This document shows, piece after piece, positions 1 through 9,064 of a stretch of 64,000 bases of DNA. Each line of letters opens with the position of its first letter. Within the stretch, counting starts at the first letter, position 1. The position numbers and the translations under genes were made by a program. This DNA comes from Pyxidicoccus xibeiensis (lineage in GTDB: Bacteria; Myxococcota; Myxococcia; Myxococcales; Myxococcaceae): contig NZ_JAJVKV010000003.1 in NCBI RefSeq assembly GCF_024198175.1, positions 372,001-436,000 on the forward strand, in the 5' to 3' direction. The notes under the pieces were generated by a model. The model was not told the origin of the DNA, did no database searches, and saw only the letters and a program-made list of their open reading frames with translations.

Positions 1-1
1 C

Positions 2-3000
2 ATTCTTGTATCAGGGAAGATCTCGACGGCGACAGAGAATCCACCTCCATCAGCACTCTTGAGTGCTCGCTATGAAATCGTTCCCTTCCACGAGCAAGGG
101 CGCGGGACCATTTTCGCAGATTTAGACAAATGGTGTGACGACGCATCACCAGTAATGACGCGACTACTGCATGCCGAGGGTGGCGTTGGCAAGACCCGCC
201 TTGCAATCGAATGGGTCAAACGTCGTCGGGCTATGGGATGGGCAGCTGGGTTTCTAGCGAAAGCCGTGCCCAAGGACTGGTTCAACAGACTATGCGCGCT
301 CGGTCAGCCAGTGCTCGTTATTCTCGACTATGCGGAGAGTCGCACTGATCTGCGCGAACTACTATCGCGAGCATTGCGCTATACACTCCAAGATGGATCA
401 AGAGCGCTTCGTCGAGTACGAATTCTACTGCTCGCCCGCAACGACGGCGACTGGTGGCAAGCACTACGACAATCTGACATTCAGTTGTGCTCTTGGCTTG
501 ATTCAACCTCCCCGCGAGAAGTTCCTCCACTAACATCAGACTCCGCCGAGCGAGAAACACTCTTCCACGAGGCCGCAGAGCATTTTGCCAAGAAATTGGG
601 GAAGCCGTATTTTCGGCAGGCTCCAGTCGTAGCACTTACCGATCAGCGCTTCGACCGAGTTCTCTATCTACACATGGCGGCGCTCGCAACAGTGAGCGGC
701 CTGCCTTTTGACGCAAGCACATTGATGGATGTAATTCTCGACCACGAAGAGCAGTTCTGGGCGATACGTGCTGAGTATGATGATGTGGCGTTCTCTGTGC
801 AACGTTCTCACGCTCGACAAATCGTCGCAGCCAGTACGCTCCGAGGCGGGCTCCCTACCTTCAATGTCGCAGCTGAAGTAGCCAAGCGAGTGCTGGGCCC
901 CTTGCATTCCGTCGATACACGACTGCTCTTTCTGCTTCATCGTATCTATCAACGCAGCGATGAGGACTCTGAAGTGTTCCTCCCTCCCCTGGAACCAGAC
1001 CTGCTCGGTGAGGGAATTGTACGCCGCATTGCTGTCCCGACATTGAGCGAAGATCGCCCCCCTTTCGATTGGATCGATCGAGTTTTTGTTCCAGATGAGT
1101 CAGGTTCGTCAGTAAGTACGGGACTACAATTACTGGGCCGAATTTCTGCCACGTTCCCAAGTGCAGTGAGCCCTTGGATTGAAAGGCTCCTAGACGGCCC
1201 GTTACTCCGATTTCGAGCGACATCCGCATTAGAAGCTGCAAAGGCCATCGGGCTGCGCACGGCCTTCTCTGTGCTCGGAGACATATTGGCGTCCAAGCTC
1301 AATACAAGTGGAGATCTTGCGCTGGCAAATGAATTGACTGCAACTGGGGTCCCTTACCCTAGCGTATCGATTGGCAAAGTTACCGAGTGGCTCATTCGGA
1401 CTCAATTGGCGGCACTTTCAGCTACCGAAGAAACAGAACTTTCCATACAGCGCGCGAACCACCTTACCGTCTTAGGTGTAATCCTGAGCGACCTTGGCCG
1501 GAGAGACGAGGCGCTAAAAGTTACACAAGAAGCTGTCTGGCAGTATCGATGCCTTACTCAATCAAGTCCCGACAATCTAATTCCGAATCTGGCTACGAGC
1601 CTTAATAATTTGGGCAATATGCTAGGAAATATAGGCCGACGAGAAGAAGCGCTTAAGGCTATGACTGAGGCCGTCGCTCTCCGCCGAGACCTTGCTCAGC
1701 GCGATCCGGATGCGTTTGAGCATCACCTCGCAATGAGCCTCACAAACCTAGGTGCCAAATTTAGTGATTTGGGTCGCCACCATGAAGCCCTAGACGCAAA
1801 CTACGAGGCGGTCACGATTTATCGGTCCCTTATCCGGCGCTACCCCAGTGCATTCCTACACGACCTCGCCCTCAGCCTTAACAATCTAGGCTCGCTCCAG
1901 AGCGCGATTGGCAGCCACGAGACAGCTTTAGACACCACTCATGAAGCCGTTTCACTCTATCGAGCCCTTGCACAAAACAACCCAGACGGATTACTAGGCG
2001 CTCTTGCGACTGGCCTCAGTAACTTGGGCAACAGGCTCGGTGACTTGGGCCGCCACGAAGACGCGTTAAAGGCAACGCACGAGTCCGTCTCTCTCCGCCG
2101 TGCTCTTGCGCAGCGCGCTCCCGATGCATTTCTGCCTGACCTCGCCAACAGCCTCATAGGCTTTGGAGTCAGACTAAGAGAGCAAGGTCGCCATAAGGAG
2201 GCACTTGAAAGCACCTTCGAGGCAATCTCCATTTACCGCGCACTTGTTCTGCGTAGTCCCGACGCCTTCATGGCTCATCTAGCCATGGCTCTCAACAACA
2301 TAGGCATCTCACTATACGATCTAGGCCAGCTGGATGAAGCAATAAAAGCGTCCTCCGATTCCGTCTCACTCTATAGAACCCTAAGCCAACGCGCTCCTGA
2401 TACATTTCGAGAAAAATTTGCCGCGAGCCTCCACAATCTGGGCACAACGTTAAGTGAACTAGGGCACCATGACGAAGCGCTTTCAGCCATAGATGAGGCC
2501 ATCTCGATTTATCAAGCCATCGCTCAGCACAACCCAGAGGCATGTCTGCCTGACCTCGCTGGAAGCCTCATCAGCCTGTGTGCCATACTCAGCACATTAG
2601 GCCGCCACAAGGATGCACAAGAGGCTTCTCGTAAAGCTGTCTCGATCTACGCTTCGCTTGCTCAAAGCAATCCGGAACTCTTTCTGCCTGGCCTCGCCAA
2701 CAGTCTCCACAAGCTAGGCAACAGTTCAAGTGTATCAGGGTCTTACAAAGAGGCGCTAGAAGCCATGATTGGAGCCGTTTCGCTCTGGCGTTCCCTCGCA
2801 CAGAAGAATCCCAGAGCTTTCCTACCCAATCTTGCTGCCAGCATCACAAGCATGGGTCTCCCTCTGACCGAACTGGGGCGACACCAAGAGGCACTTGAGA
2901 CTACCGAGGAGGCCATCTCGCTCTATCAAAACCTTGCGAAACACAACTCCAATGTCTTCCTCCCCACTCTTGCAGCGGCCTTCAACAATAGAAGCTTCGT

Positions 3001-3223
3001 CCTGAACTCACTAGGGCGCACAGACGAAGCACTCGTTTCGGCAGAGGAGAGTATTGAGAAAATCTGGCCATTCTTCGAACGGCTGCCATATATTCACGGA
3101 GACAATGCCGGAAGGGTGCTTATTCAATTATTACACCTCCACAACTCCCTGAAGCGCCCTTTCCCCCAAAAGCTCAGAGAACGCATTTCCATGTTCCATC
3201 AACTCACCCGCGACGGAAGTTAA
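2..3223 (+). CDS. STAND-type NTPase with twelve TPR repeats (5' truncated)
   Basis: The reading frame is open to the left edge, so the true start probably lies upstream; the first possible start is a TTG at 59 with no ribosome site. Counting from that TTG, a Walker A motif GGVGKT sits at residues 41-46, a Walker B-like VLVILDYAE near 85-93, and a sensor-like strand RILLLARND near 120. Residues about 467-1018 are twelve tandem TPR units of exactly 46 residues (pattern LNNLG..L..LGR.EEAL....EAVSLYR.LAQ..P..F). This is the layout of STAND/NB-ARC signal-transduction ATPases, in which the TPR part senses a ligand and the N-terminus, missing here, carries an effector. Several such proteins act in phage defence or cell death, but I cannot assign that role. 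Base composition is clearly lower in G+C than everything else in the window, which suggests horizontal transfer. Confidence 0.8.
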   Translation: MLVSGKISTATENPPPSALLSARYEIVPFHEQGRGTIFADLDKWCDDASPVMTRLLHAEGGVGKTRLAIEWVKRRRAMGWAAGFLAKAVPKDWFNRLCALGQPVLVILDYAESRTDLRELLSRALRYTLQDGSRALRRVRILLLARNDGDWWQALRQSDIQLCSWLDSTSPREVPPLTSDSAERETLFHEAAEHFAKKLGKPYFRQAPVVALTDQRFDRVLYLHMAALATVSGLPFDASTLMDVILDHEEQFWAIRAEYDDVAFSVQRSHARQIVAASTLRGGLPTFNVAAEVAKRVLGPLHSVDTRLLFLLHRIYQRSDEDSEVFLPPLEPDLLGEGIVRRIAVPTLSEDRPPFDWIDRVFVPDESGSSVSTGLQLLGRISATFPSAVSPWIERLLDGPLLRFRATSALEAAKAIGLRTAFSVLGDILASKLNTSGDLALANELTATGVPYPSVSIGKVTEWLIRTQLAALSATEETELSIQRANHLTVLGVILSDLGRRDEALKVTQEAVWQYRCLTQSSPDNLIPNLATSLNNLGNMLGNIGRREEALKAMTEAVALRRDLAQRDPDAFEHHLAMSLTNLGAKFSDLGRHHEALDANYEAVTIYRSLIRRYPSAFLHDLALSLNNLGSLQSAIGSHETALDTTHEAVSLYRALAQNNPDGLLGALATGLSNLGNRLGDLGRHEDALKATHESVSLRRALAQRAPDAFLPDLANSLIGFGVRLREQGRHKEALESTFEAISIYRALVLRSPDAFMAHLAMALNNIGISLYDLGQLDEAIKASSDSVSLYRTLSQRAPDTFREKFAASLHNLGTTLSELGHHDEALSAIDEAISIYQAIAQHNPEACLPDLAGSLISLCAILSTLGRHKDAQEASRKAVSIYASLAQSNPELFLPGLANSLHKLGNSSSVSGSYKEALEAMIGAVSLWRSLAQKNPRAFLPNLAASITSMGLPLTELGRHQEALETTEEAISLYQNLAKHNSNVFLPTLAAAFNNRSFVLNSLGRTDEALVSAEESIEKIWPFFERLPYIHGDNAGRVLIQLLHLHNSLKRPFPQKLRERISMFHQLTRDGS

Positions 3224-3553
3224 TTGAACTTCAGTGCATTGGATGGCAGCAGGGCAGCTCTGGTTCGCACCTGTCCATGCAATCACGTTTCTCTTTTGTC
3301 AAACGCGTATTCCCCTACGACGAAGAGGGTGGCCCGATCATTCATTTCCCAAAAAGCAGTCTTGAGTTCACCAATTCATTGCGTCGCACCCCGGCATCTG
3401 GGGCGCGCCATCAGCGGTAGGGCAACAGCTTTGGCTGCGGTCGGAATTGGACCGACCCCTCGTGGTTTCGGCACGAAAAAAAGACTACTCATCGACAGAC
3501 ACCAAAAGCATGCTCTTGGTGTTCCGCCCTGATCGCCGACAATTATTTTGCGC
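3224..3553. other. Gene-free spacer between the NTPase gene and the core region
   Basis: About 330 bases with no convincing gene. A 102-codon frame (3224-3532) opens with a TTG directly behind the NTPase stop, lacks a ribosome site, and gives a basic protein without recognisable features, so I do not call it. Composition moves from the lower-G+C NTPase gene to the high-G+C core chromosome, so this may be the edge of an acquired segment. No tRNA, integrase or obvious direct repeat is visible. The only clear structure is the palindrome at 3499-3522. Confidence 0.6.
3499..3522. repeat. 24-bp near-perfect palindrome
   Basis: ACACCAA (3499-3505) and TTGGTGT (3516-3522) flank AGCATGCT, itself a palindrome; only the A3506/C3515 pair is mismatched. 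It lies between the 3' end of the NTPase gene and the 3' end of the minus-strand CoA-binding gene, so a bidirectional terminator is the simplest reading. No T-tract follows, so a protein-binding site or an island-boundary mark is also possible. Confidence 0.5.
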
Positions 3554-3997
3554 TCAGCGCTTGCCGTAGCGCCGGTGGTCCACCATCAGGCAGCGGTCCT
3601 GCACCACCTGGATGCCCGCCTTCGCCAGCTTCTCCGCCGCGGCGTCGTTGCGGATGCCGGACTGGAACCACACCGCCTTCGGCCTCTTGGCGATGATGTC
3701 GTCCACGTGCGCGTCGATGTCCTGGGGCCGCCGGAACACGTCCACCAGGTCCACATCGCCGGGCACGTCCGCCAGCCGCCGGAACACCGGCTTGCCGAGG
3801 ATGTGCGTCACGTCCGGGTAGTAGACGGGCACGGGCACCACGTCCACGCCGGCCCGCGCCAGGTAGTCCGGTACGTAGAAGGCCGGCTGGCCCGACTGCT
3901 GCTCGGTCTTGATGCCCAGCACCGCCACCCGCCGCGCGCCCTGCACCACGCGCTCCACGCCCGCTTCATCCTCGACGAGGTTCTGTTCCCAGCTCAT
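3554..3997 (-). CDS. CoA-binding domain protein
   Basis: 147 residues, the usual length for stand-alone CoA-binding (YccU-like) proteins. The N-terminal half is a Rossmann-type fold: RVAVLGIK near residues 23-30, then a conserved stretch around YYPDVTHILGKPVF (59-72) and VDVFRRP (85-91). The second half ends KAVWFQSGIRNDAAAEKL, typical of the family. The ATG has a strong ribosome site (GGAGGAGG, spacer about 4). Its start overlaps the stop of the upstream lipoprotein gene by four bases (ATGA), so the two are co-translated. The family binds CoA or nucleotides, but its physiological role is unknown. Confidence 0.85.
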   Translation of the reverse strand: MSWEQNLVEDEAGVERVVQGARRVAVLGIKTEQQSGQPAFYVPDYLARAGVDVVPVPVYYPDVTHILGKPVFRRLADVPGDVDLVDVFRRPQDIDAHVDDIIAKRPKAVWFQSGIRNDAAAEKLAKAGIQVVQDRCLMVDHRRYGKR

Positions 3998-4983
3998 CGC
4001 GCCTCCTCCTGAAGTCCCTGTGCTCGCGACTCCGTCGTGAGAGTCCACGTCTCGCCCGCCACCGCCGCCTTCACCGTCAGCATCCGGCTCACCGGGATGA
4101 ACCGGCCCCGCGTCACCAGCTGCTCGCCCTCGCACGTCACGCCCGGGGTGAGCGCGGGCCTGCCCGCTGCCTCCCACGCATCCGTCAGCTCGGCGGGCGC
4201 ATCCGCCGGCAGCGCATCCAGGCACCGCAGGCTCAGCACCAGCGCGTCGCCATGGTCCGTGTCCCGCGTGCCCTGCACCGTGCGCTCCAGGACGTAGGCC
4301 ACCTGCGCGTTTCCGGCGGGCAACGCGTCCACGGACCAGATGCGCTGCCCCTCCGTCAGGTTGCGCTGGAAGAGGCCCGCGTACTTCGCCTCCCACTCGC
4401 GGCGCGTCCTCGCCTCCAGGGCTTCTGGCGAGAAGAAGCGCTCCAGCGGCGCCGCGTCCGTCCCGGCCGGCACCACCTGCCGGAGGGCTTCCTGGGCGGC
4501 CTCCGGCGCCACCAGCTTCACGAAGGTGCCGTCCGCCGCCAGCCGCACCCGCAGCGTGAAGCGCGACAGCACGTCGTCCACCAGGGTGTCCACCTCGGTC
4601 TCCTGCACGGAACTGGCCGGCGGGTCACCCGCCGTCCCCCCGCGCACCAGCCGCGAGCGCGTCACCACCTGCGCCAGCAGCCACCCTCCCTCCGCCGGGG
4701 TGAAGCGCGTCTCGGTGGTCAGCTCCGCCGCCTCGCGCAGGGCCGTGCCGCCGCGCTCCACCACGCGGGTGGCTCGCACGGACTCGGTGAGGACGCGGTC
4801 GACGGGAGGCTGGAAGTCGAGCCGCACCGGTGGGGGCCGCACGGCCGTGGGAATCAGCGGCGGCGGCGCCTTCCGACAGGCGGCGGCGGACAGCAACAGC
4901 ATGAGACAGCTCAGCAGAGGGCCTGGACGCATGCGCCCGCGCACGCTGGCAGAAAGCGCCAGCGCCCGCGAGCGCTTCCTCAT
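3994..4983 (-). CDS. Putative lipoprotein of unknown function
   Basis: 329 residues from the ATG at 4983; an internal ATG at 4932 is an equally possible start and neither has a good ribosome site. Both versions keep a hydrophobic segment ending LLLSAAAC, a plausible lipobox, followed by a Pro-rich linker (KAPPPLIPTAVRPPP). The rest is soluble, beta-rich in appearance, with no motif I recognise. It directly precedes and overlaps the CoA-binding gene and follows the DUF2795 gene by 16 bases, so the three minus-strand genes look like one transcription unit. I infer membrane anchoring on the periplasmic side. Confidence 0.7.
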   Translation of the reverse strand: MRKRSRALALSASVRGRMRPGPLLSCLMLLLSAAACRKAPPPLIPTAVRPPPVRLDFQPPVDRVLTESVRATRVVERGGTALREAAELTTETRFTPAEGGWLLAQVVTRSRLVRGGTAGDPPASSVQETEVDTLVDDVLSRFTLRVRLAADGTFVKLVAPEAAQEALRQVVPAGTDAAPLERFFSPEALEARTRREWEAKYAGLFQRNLTEGQRIWSVDALPAGNAQVAYVLERTVQGTRDTDHGDALVLSLRCLDALPADAPAELTDAWEAAGRPALTPGVTCEGEQLVTRGRFIPVSRMLTVKAAVAGETWTLTTESRAQGLQEEAR

Positions 4984-4999
4984 CCGAGGGCCCGGTACT

Positions 5000-5317
5000 T
5001 CACGGGTGCCGGGTGTGCCCGTTGGGCGCGTTCTCCACCGCGTCACGCCCGATGTTTCGCCGGTCTCGCACTGCCCCGTCATCGTCCTTGAGCCACGGAG
5101 CGCCGAACCGCCGCGCCGCCTCCGCCAGGTCCCGCATCACATGCTCGCGTGATGCGTACTCCGTCTCAGGCAGCGACTTGAGGACGTTGATGATGTCCAC
5201 GGGAGCGCCATTGTCCTCCGCCGCCTGCACGATCTGCTCTCGCTCCGCCGGGTAGTCCACCGAGTCGAGGTGCGAGGTGATGGAGAGCCCCGGGTCCTCC
5301 GCGATGCCGTAAGCCAT
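5000..5317 (-). CDS. DUF2795 domain protein
   Basis: 105 residues from the ATG at 5317, preceded by AAAGGCAAGAG as a weak ribosome site. Residues about 12-60 match the DUF2795 pattern: SHLDSVDYPAEREQIVQAA, then GAPVDIINVLKSLPETEYAS. These are small helical proteins widespread in actinobacteria and myxobacteria, with no established function. The C-terminal third is charged and probably flexible. It is the first gene of the minus-strand group leading to the lipoprotein and CoA-binding genes. Confidence 0.75.
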   Translation of the reverse strand: MAYGIAEDPGLSITSHLDSVDYPAEREQIVQAAEDNGAPVDIINVLKSLPETEYASREHVMRDLAEAARRFGAPWLKDDDGAVRDRRNIGRDAVENAPNGHTRHP

Positions 5318-5514
5318 CGTGCTCTTGCCTTTCTGCCCGGACACCAGGCCCGGGCGCCGTGCATTGGTAGAGACAACGTGGGGATGAAATGCGCACGGGA
5401 CCACCCGGAACCCCCCTGCCTCCACACCTGCCCGGCCAGGGGGCCAGCCGCCTCCGCCCCTCCCGAGGTAGAGTGCTCTGCGCAACCTGTCTCCCGTCCG
5501 GAGTCCCACGCCCC

Positions 5515-7116
5515 ATGTCCGCTGCTCCCCTGTTGCTCGCCTGGCTCACGCTCGCCAGCACGCCCACCGTGCCGCCAGCCAGCCCCACGTCCGCTTCCGC
5601 GCCCGCGCCCCTCAAGAGCGTCTACGCGCTGGACGATGACGCCTTCGTTGCCCAGGCCCAGCGGGACCTGGCGCAGCTGGAGCGCTATGCCCAGGGCCTG
5701 CGAGGCCTCCAGGAGACGGTGAAGAAGTCGCGCGGCGTCTACCTGCAGAAGCAGAGCGAGCCGTACACGCCGGACCAGAAGCACCTGCTGCTCACCACGT
5801 GGGCGGCCTTCTTCGACTACTTCGTCTCCACCGAGGTCATCCGCCAGCGGTACTGGGACTTCGTGAAGGTGCCCTCCCTCACCCAGCCGAAGAAGCACGC
5901 CTGGGGCTTCCTCCTCACCCACGGCGCGCTCACCACGGAGCTGGCCCACGGGCTGACCTACGCGGAGCTCGCCGGAGGCCGCAAGCAGCTGGAAGTCCTG
6001 CTGGACGAGCCCGCCCCCGAGTACGGCCTGCCCGCGCGCGCCTTCGCCCGCTTCAAGGAGAAGGTCATCCACGTCTCCACCTCCACCCAGCTGATGACGG
6101 GGGATGGCTACAAGGAGCAGCTGCGCCCCCTGCTGGTGAAGGCCAGCGCGCTGGACGCGCCCCGCGTGCCCTGGGTGCTCAACGAGATGAAGGAGAACAG
6201 CAAGGTGGCGAAGGGGCTGCTCGTCAAGCGCGGTGCCACCCTCTTCGCCAAGGCGGCGGCGGACCTCACCGTGGACGGCGCGCAGCGCGCCTTCTTCCCC
6301 GTGCAGCGCTCCGTGGCCGAGTGGATGGGTGACACCCGCGTGCACCGCATCGGCCAGCCGCTCATCGCCCGCGAGCAGGTGCTCGCCGTCCTCAAGCGCA
6401 TGGAGCCCGGCGACATCATGGTGGCCCGCCAGAACTGGTACCTCTCCAATGTCGGCCTGCCGGGCTTCTGGCCGCACGCGGAGCTGTTCGTGGGAACTCC
6501 CGAGGAGCTCGCGGCCTACTTCGACTCGGACGCCGCCGTGAAGGCCTGGGTCTCCACCCTGCCCGGCGGCCCCGCGTCGTTCAGCCAGCACCTGGCCCGC
6601 GCCTTCCCCGCCAAGTGGGCCGAGTACACCAGCAGGGACTCGCACGGGGACCCCATCCGCATCATCGAGTCCATCAGCGAGGGCGTGTCCTTCACCGGCC
6701 TGGAGCACGGCATGCGCGTGGACTACCTGGGCGTCATGCGCCCCCGCGTGTCCAGGCTGGAGAAGGCCCAGGCCGTGCTGCGCGCCTTCACCTTCCAGGG
6801 CCGGCCCTACGACTTCAACTTCGACTTCTTCTCCGACCAGAGCCTGGTGTGCACGGAGCTGGTGTGGAAGTCCTACGCCCCCTCCCAGGAGATGAAGGGC
6901 CTGCGCGTGCCCCTGGTGGACGTGGCCGGCCGCCGCACCCTCCCCGCCAACGAGCTGGTCCGCCTCTTCGACGCGGAGTATGGCCGGCCCGACCGGCAGC
7001 TGGACTTCGTGGCCTTCCTGGACGGCCGGGAGGCAGAGGGCGCCGCAATGGAGGCGGACGCGTCCGCATTCCGTTACAGCTATCGCCGGGCAAAGTGGGA
7101 CATCGCCCAGGAGTAG
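5515..7116 (+). CDS. YiiX/YebB-like NlpC/P60-superfamily cysteine hydrolase, exported
   Basis: 533 residues. It starts with a short hydrophobic signal sequence (SAAPLLLAWLTLAST) followed by a Pro/Ala/Ser linker. The C-terminal third looks like a permuted papain-like amidase: PGDIMVARQNWYLS opens the domain, the catalytic His is probably H321 in FWPHAELFVG, and the nucleophile is probably C446 in SLVCTELVWKSY. The N-terminal two thirds (about residues 40-290) are helical and unassigned. Members of this superfamily cut amide bonds in peptidoglycan or lipids. The exported location fits a cell-envelope substrate, but the real substrate is unknown. The next gene starts eight bases after its stop and is probably co-transcribed. 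Confidence 0.75.
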   Translation: MSAAPLLLAWLTLASTPTVPPASPTSASAPAPLKSVYALDDDAFVAQAQRDLAQLERYAQGLRGLQETVKKSRGVYLQKQSEPYTPDQKHLLLTTWAAFFDYFVSTEVIRQRYWDFVKVPSLTQPKKHAWGFLLTHGALTTELAHGLTYAELAGGRKQLEVLLDEPAPEYGLPARAFARFKEKVIHVSTSTQLMTGDGYKEQLRPLLVKASALDAPRVPWVLNEMKENSKVAKGLLVKRGATLFAKAAADLTVDGAQRAFFPVQRSVAEWMGDTRVHRIGQPLIAREQVLAVLKRMEPGDIMVARQNWYLSNVGLPGFWPHAELFVGTPEELAAYFDSDAAVKAWVSTLPGGPASFSQHLARAFPAKWAEYTSRDSHGDPIRIIESISEGVSFTGLEHGMRVDYLGVMRPRVSRLEKAQAVLRAFTFQGRPYDFNFDFFSDQSLVCTELVWKSYAPSQEMKGLRVPLVDVAGRRTLPANELVRLFDAEYGRPDRQLDFVAFLDGREAEGAAMEADASAFRYSYRRAKWDIAQE

Positions 7117-7124
7117 GCACCACC

Positions 7125-7400
7125 ATGACGGAGCAGTTGGCCCAGGAGATGCTGGAGCTGTCCGCCCAGCTCTTCGAGCGGATGATTTCCCAGCAACAGG
7201 CGAAGGTGCTGCGGCTCGCCCGCGAGGCCGTGCCCAACATCTCCCCCGAGGAGGTCCGCAATTCCCACGACTTCCCTCAACTCAAGGAACACCCTACATT
7301 CGAGTTCGAGGATGGAATCCTGTCCGGGCTCATTTCGGCCCATGTGGCCATGCGGGCGGAAATCAAGGGACGGCTGCCGCTTGCTCCCCCTGCAATCTGA
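7125..7400 (+). CDS. Small helical protein of unknown function
   Basis: 91 residues beginning MTEQLAQEMLELSAQLFERM. It has no signal peptide or membrane segment. The first half looks alpha-helical and the second is acidic (FEFEDGILSGLISAHVAMR). The start ATG lies eight bases behind the stop of the cysteine hydrolase gene. I recognise no domain. The good codon usage for a high-G+C genome and the tight spacing make it a real gene. Confidence 0.65.
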   Translation: MTEQLAQEMLELSAQLFERMISQQQAKVLRLAREAVPNISPEEVRNSHDFPQLKEHPTFEFEDGILSGLISAHVAMRAEIKGRLPLAPPAI

Positions 7401-7454
7401 CGGTCGGCTGCCTGCCTTTGCCGTCCGGGCCGCCCTGGGTTACTGGTTCCCGCC

Positions 7455-8309
7455 GTGAGCATCCCCTCAGCATTCAGTCCGCCGCTGGCCCGCGAGCGCC
7501 TGGTGTCCGCGCTCGCGGCGGAGCCGCCCCGGTTGGACCTGGCAGCCCTCGCCATCGCCACGCTGGACCATCCCACGCTGGACGCTCCCGGCTGCCTCCA
7601 CATGCTGGACGTGCTGGCGTGCCGGGTCCAGGTGGAGACCGAGCGCCTCAAGGAGAAGGGCGAGGCACTCGCTCCCCTGCGTGCCCTGCGCCATGTGCTG
7701 GCGGACATCGAGGGCTTCCGCGGCAACGAGGACGACTACCACTCGCCGGAGAACAGCTTCCTGGACCAGGTCCTGGAGCGGAAGGTGGGCCTGCCGATAA
7801 CGCTGTCCGTCGTCTACCTGGAGGTGGCGCGGCGCGCGGGCATCGCCCTGTACGGCGTGCCCTTCCCCGGCCACTTCCTGGTGGCGCACGACGCGGGGGA
7901 CCACAAGCTGGTGATGGACCCGTTCCACCAGGGCGACATCCTCACCGAGCACGGCTGCGAGGAGCTGCTCAAGCGCGTGGCGCCCCAGCTCAAGTTCGAC
8001 CGGGCCATGCTGGCCCCGGCGCCGGTGGAGCTGATTACCTACCGCATGCTGTCCAACCTGCGGCGCGTGTACCTGGGCCGCGAGGACTGCGAGCGCGGGC
8101 TGGCCGTGGTGGACCTGCTGCTCCTGCTGGCGCCGGACCACCCGGGAGAGCTGCGCACGCGCGCGGCGCTGCTGGCCAACCTGGGGGCGTACCGCGCGGC
8201 GCTCAAGGACGTGGAGCGCTGCCTCGAGCTGTCCCCCGAGGCGCCGGACCGGGACAGGCTGGAGCTGACGGCCCGCGAGCTGCGCGAGCGCGCGTCGCTG
8301 CTCAACTGA
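7455..8309 (+). CDS. SirB1-family transglutaminase-like/TPR protein
   Basis: 284 residues from a GTG start. The middle matches the SirB1 (YchA-like) pattern: DDYHSPENSFLDQVLERK, then GLPITLSVVYLEVARRAG and the segment PFPGHFLVAH, which in this family replaces the usual Cys-His-Asp triad of transglutaminases. The C-terminal 100 residues form two or three TPR-like helical pairs (residues about 200-280). Family members are widespread and of poorly known function. The following NUDIX gene begins 24 bases downstream with its own strong ribosome site. Confidence 0.8.
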   Translation: MSIPSAFSPPLARERLVSALAAEPPRLDLAALAIATLDHPTLDAPGCLHMLDVLACRVQVETERLKEKGEALAPLRALRHVLADIEGFRGNEDDYHSPENSFLDQVLERKVGLPITLSVVYLEVARRAGIALYGVPFPGHFLVAHDAGDHKLVMDPFHQGDILTEHGCEELLKRVAPQLKFDRAMLAPAPVELITYRMLSNLRRVYLGREDCERGLAVVDLLLLLAPDHPGELRTRAALLANLGAYRAALKDVERCLELSPEAPDRDRLELTARELRERASLLN

Positions 8310-8333
8310 CGTGAAGCCCCGGGAGGAGATTCC

Positions 8334-8897
8334 GTGTCCCAGACGGTGAAGCCCTGGCTGCGACTGCGCCGCGGGCTGGAGCATGACTACCGCGTCATCA
8401 AGGTGCGCGAGGACCGGTGGGCGGACCCGCGCACCCAGCACGAGCACTCGCGCGTGCTCGTGGACTGCACGGACTGGGTGAACGTCATCGCGGTGACGCC
8501 GGACGACCAGCTCGTCCTGGTGCGGCAGTTCCGCTGCGGCACCGGGACGACCACCCTGGAGGTTCCGGGCGGCATGGTGGAGCCGGGCGAGGACCCGGCG
8601 GTGGCCGCCGCGCGCGAGCTGGAGGAGGAGACGGGCTACGTGGCCGGGCGGGTGGTGCCGCTCGGCACGGTGCACCCCAACCCCGCGCTCCAGGCCAACC
8701 AGTGCTTCAGCTACCTGGCGCTGGACTGCGTGAAGCAGCACACGGGCAAGCAGGACGAGGGCGAGGACATCGCCGTGGAGCTGCACCCGCGCGCGGACGT
8801 GCCCCGGCTCATCCTGGAGGGCCACATCACCCACTCGCTCGTGGTGGTGGCCTTCTTCCTGGAGCGGCTGCGCGCGGACGCCACCGGCCCCCGGTAG
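8334..8897 (+). CDS. NUDIX hydrolase (ADP-sugar pyrophosphatase type)
   Basis: 187 residues from a GTG preceded by GGGAGGAG. The complete Nudix box GX5EX7REUXEEXGU is present: G80, E86, R94-E95, E98-E99, G101. The preceding strand LVLVRQFRCGTGTTTLEVPGG is typical of the ADP-ribose/ADP-sugar pyrophosphatase subgroup rather than MutT. The expected reaction is hydrolysis of ADP-ribose or a similar nucleoside diphosphate sugar to AMP and sugar phosphate, using Mg2+ held by the box glutamates. Cytoplasmic; substrate not provable from sequence. Confidence 0.9.
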   Translation: MSQTVKPWLRLRRGLEHDYRVIKVREDRWADPRTQHEHSRVLVDCTDWVNVIAVTPDDQLVLVRQFRCGTGTTTLEVPGGMVEPGEDPAVAAARELEEETGYVAGRVVPLGTVHPNPALQANQCFSYLALDCVKQHTGKQDEGEDIAVELHPRADVPRLILEGHITHSLVVVAFFLERLRADATGPR

Positions 8898-9064
8898 CGC
8901 CTGCGCTCTTCGGACAACAGCGCCGTCGCGAGCTGAACAGTGCGTGGCCCCAGCGTCCTGGAGCCAGCACCTCGTCCGAGGTTCTCGGGAGCAGCAGCGC
9001 CTCCCGCACCTATCCTGGCTCCCCGGCGCACCCCACCTGCCGCGCCCGGGCCAGGAGCTTCGTC

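Noticed and set aside
3224..3532. 102-codon frame directly after the NTPase gene
   Set aside because: TTG start without ribosome site, no homology-like features, and mixed codon use; treated as spacer.
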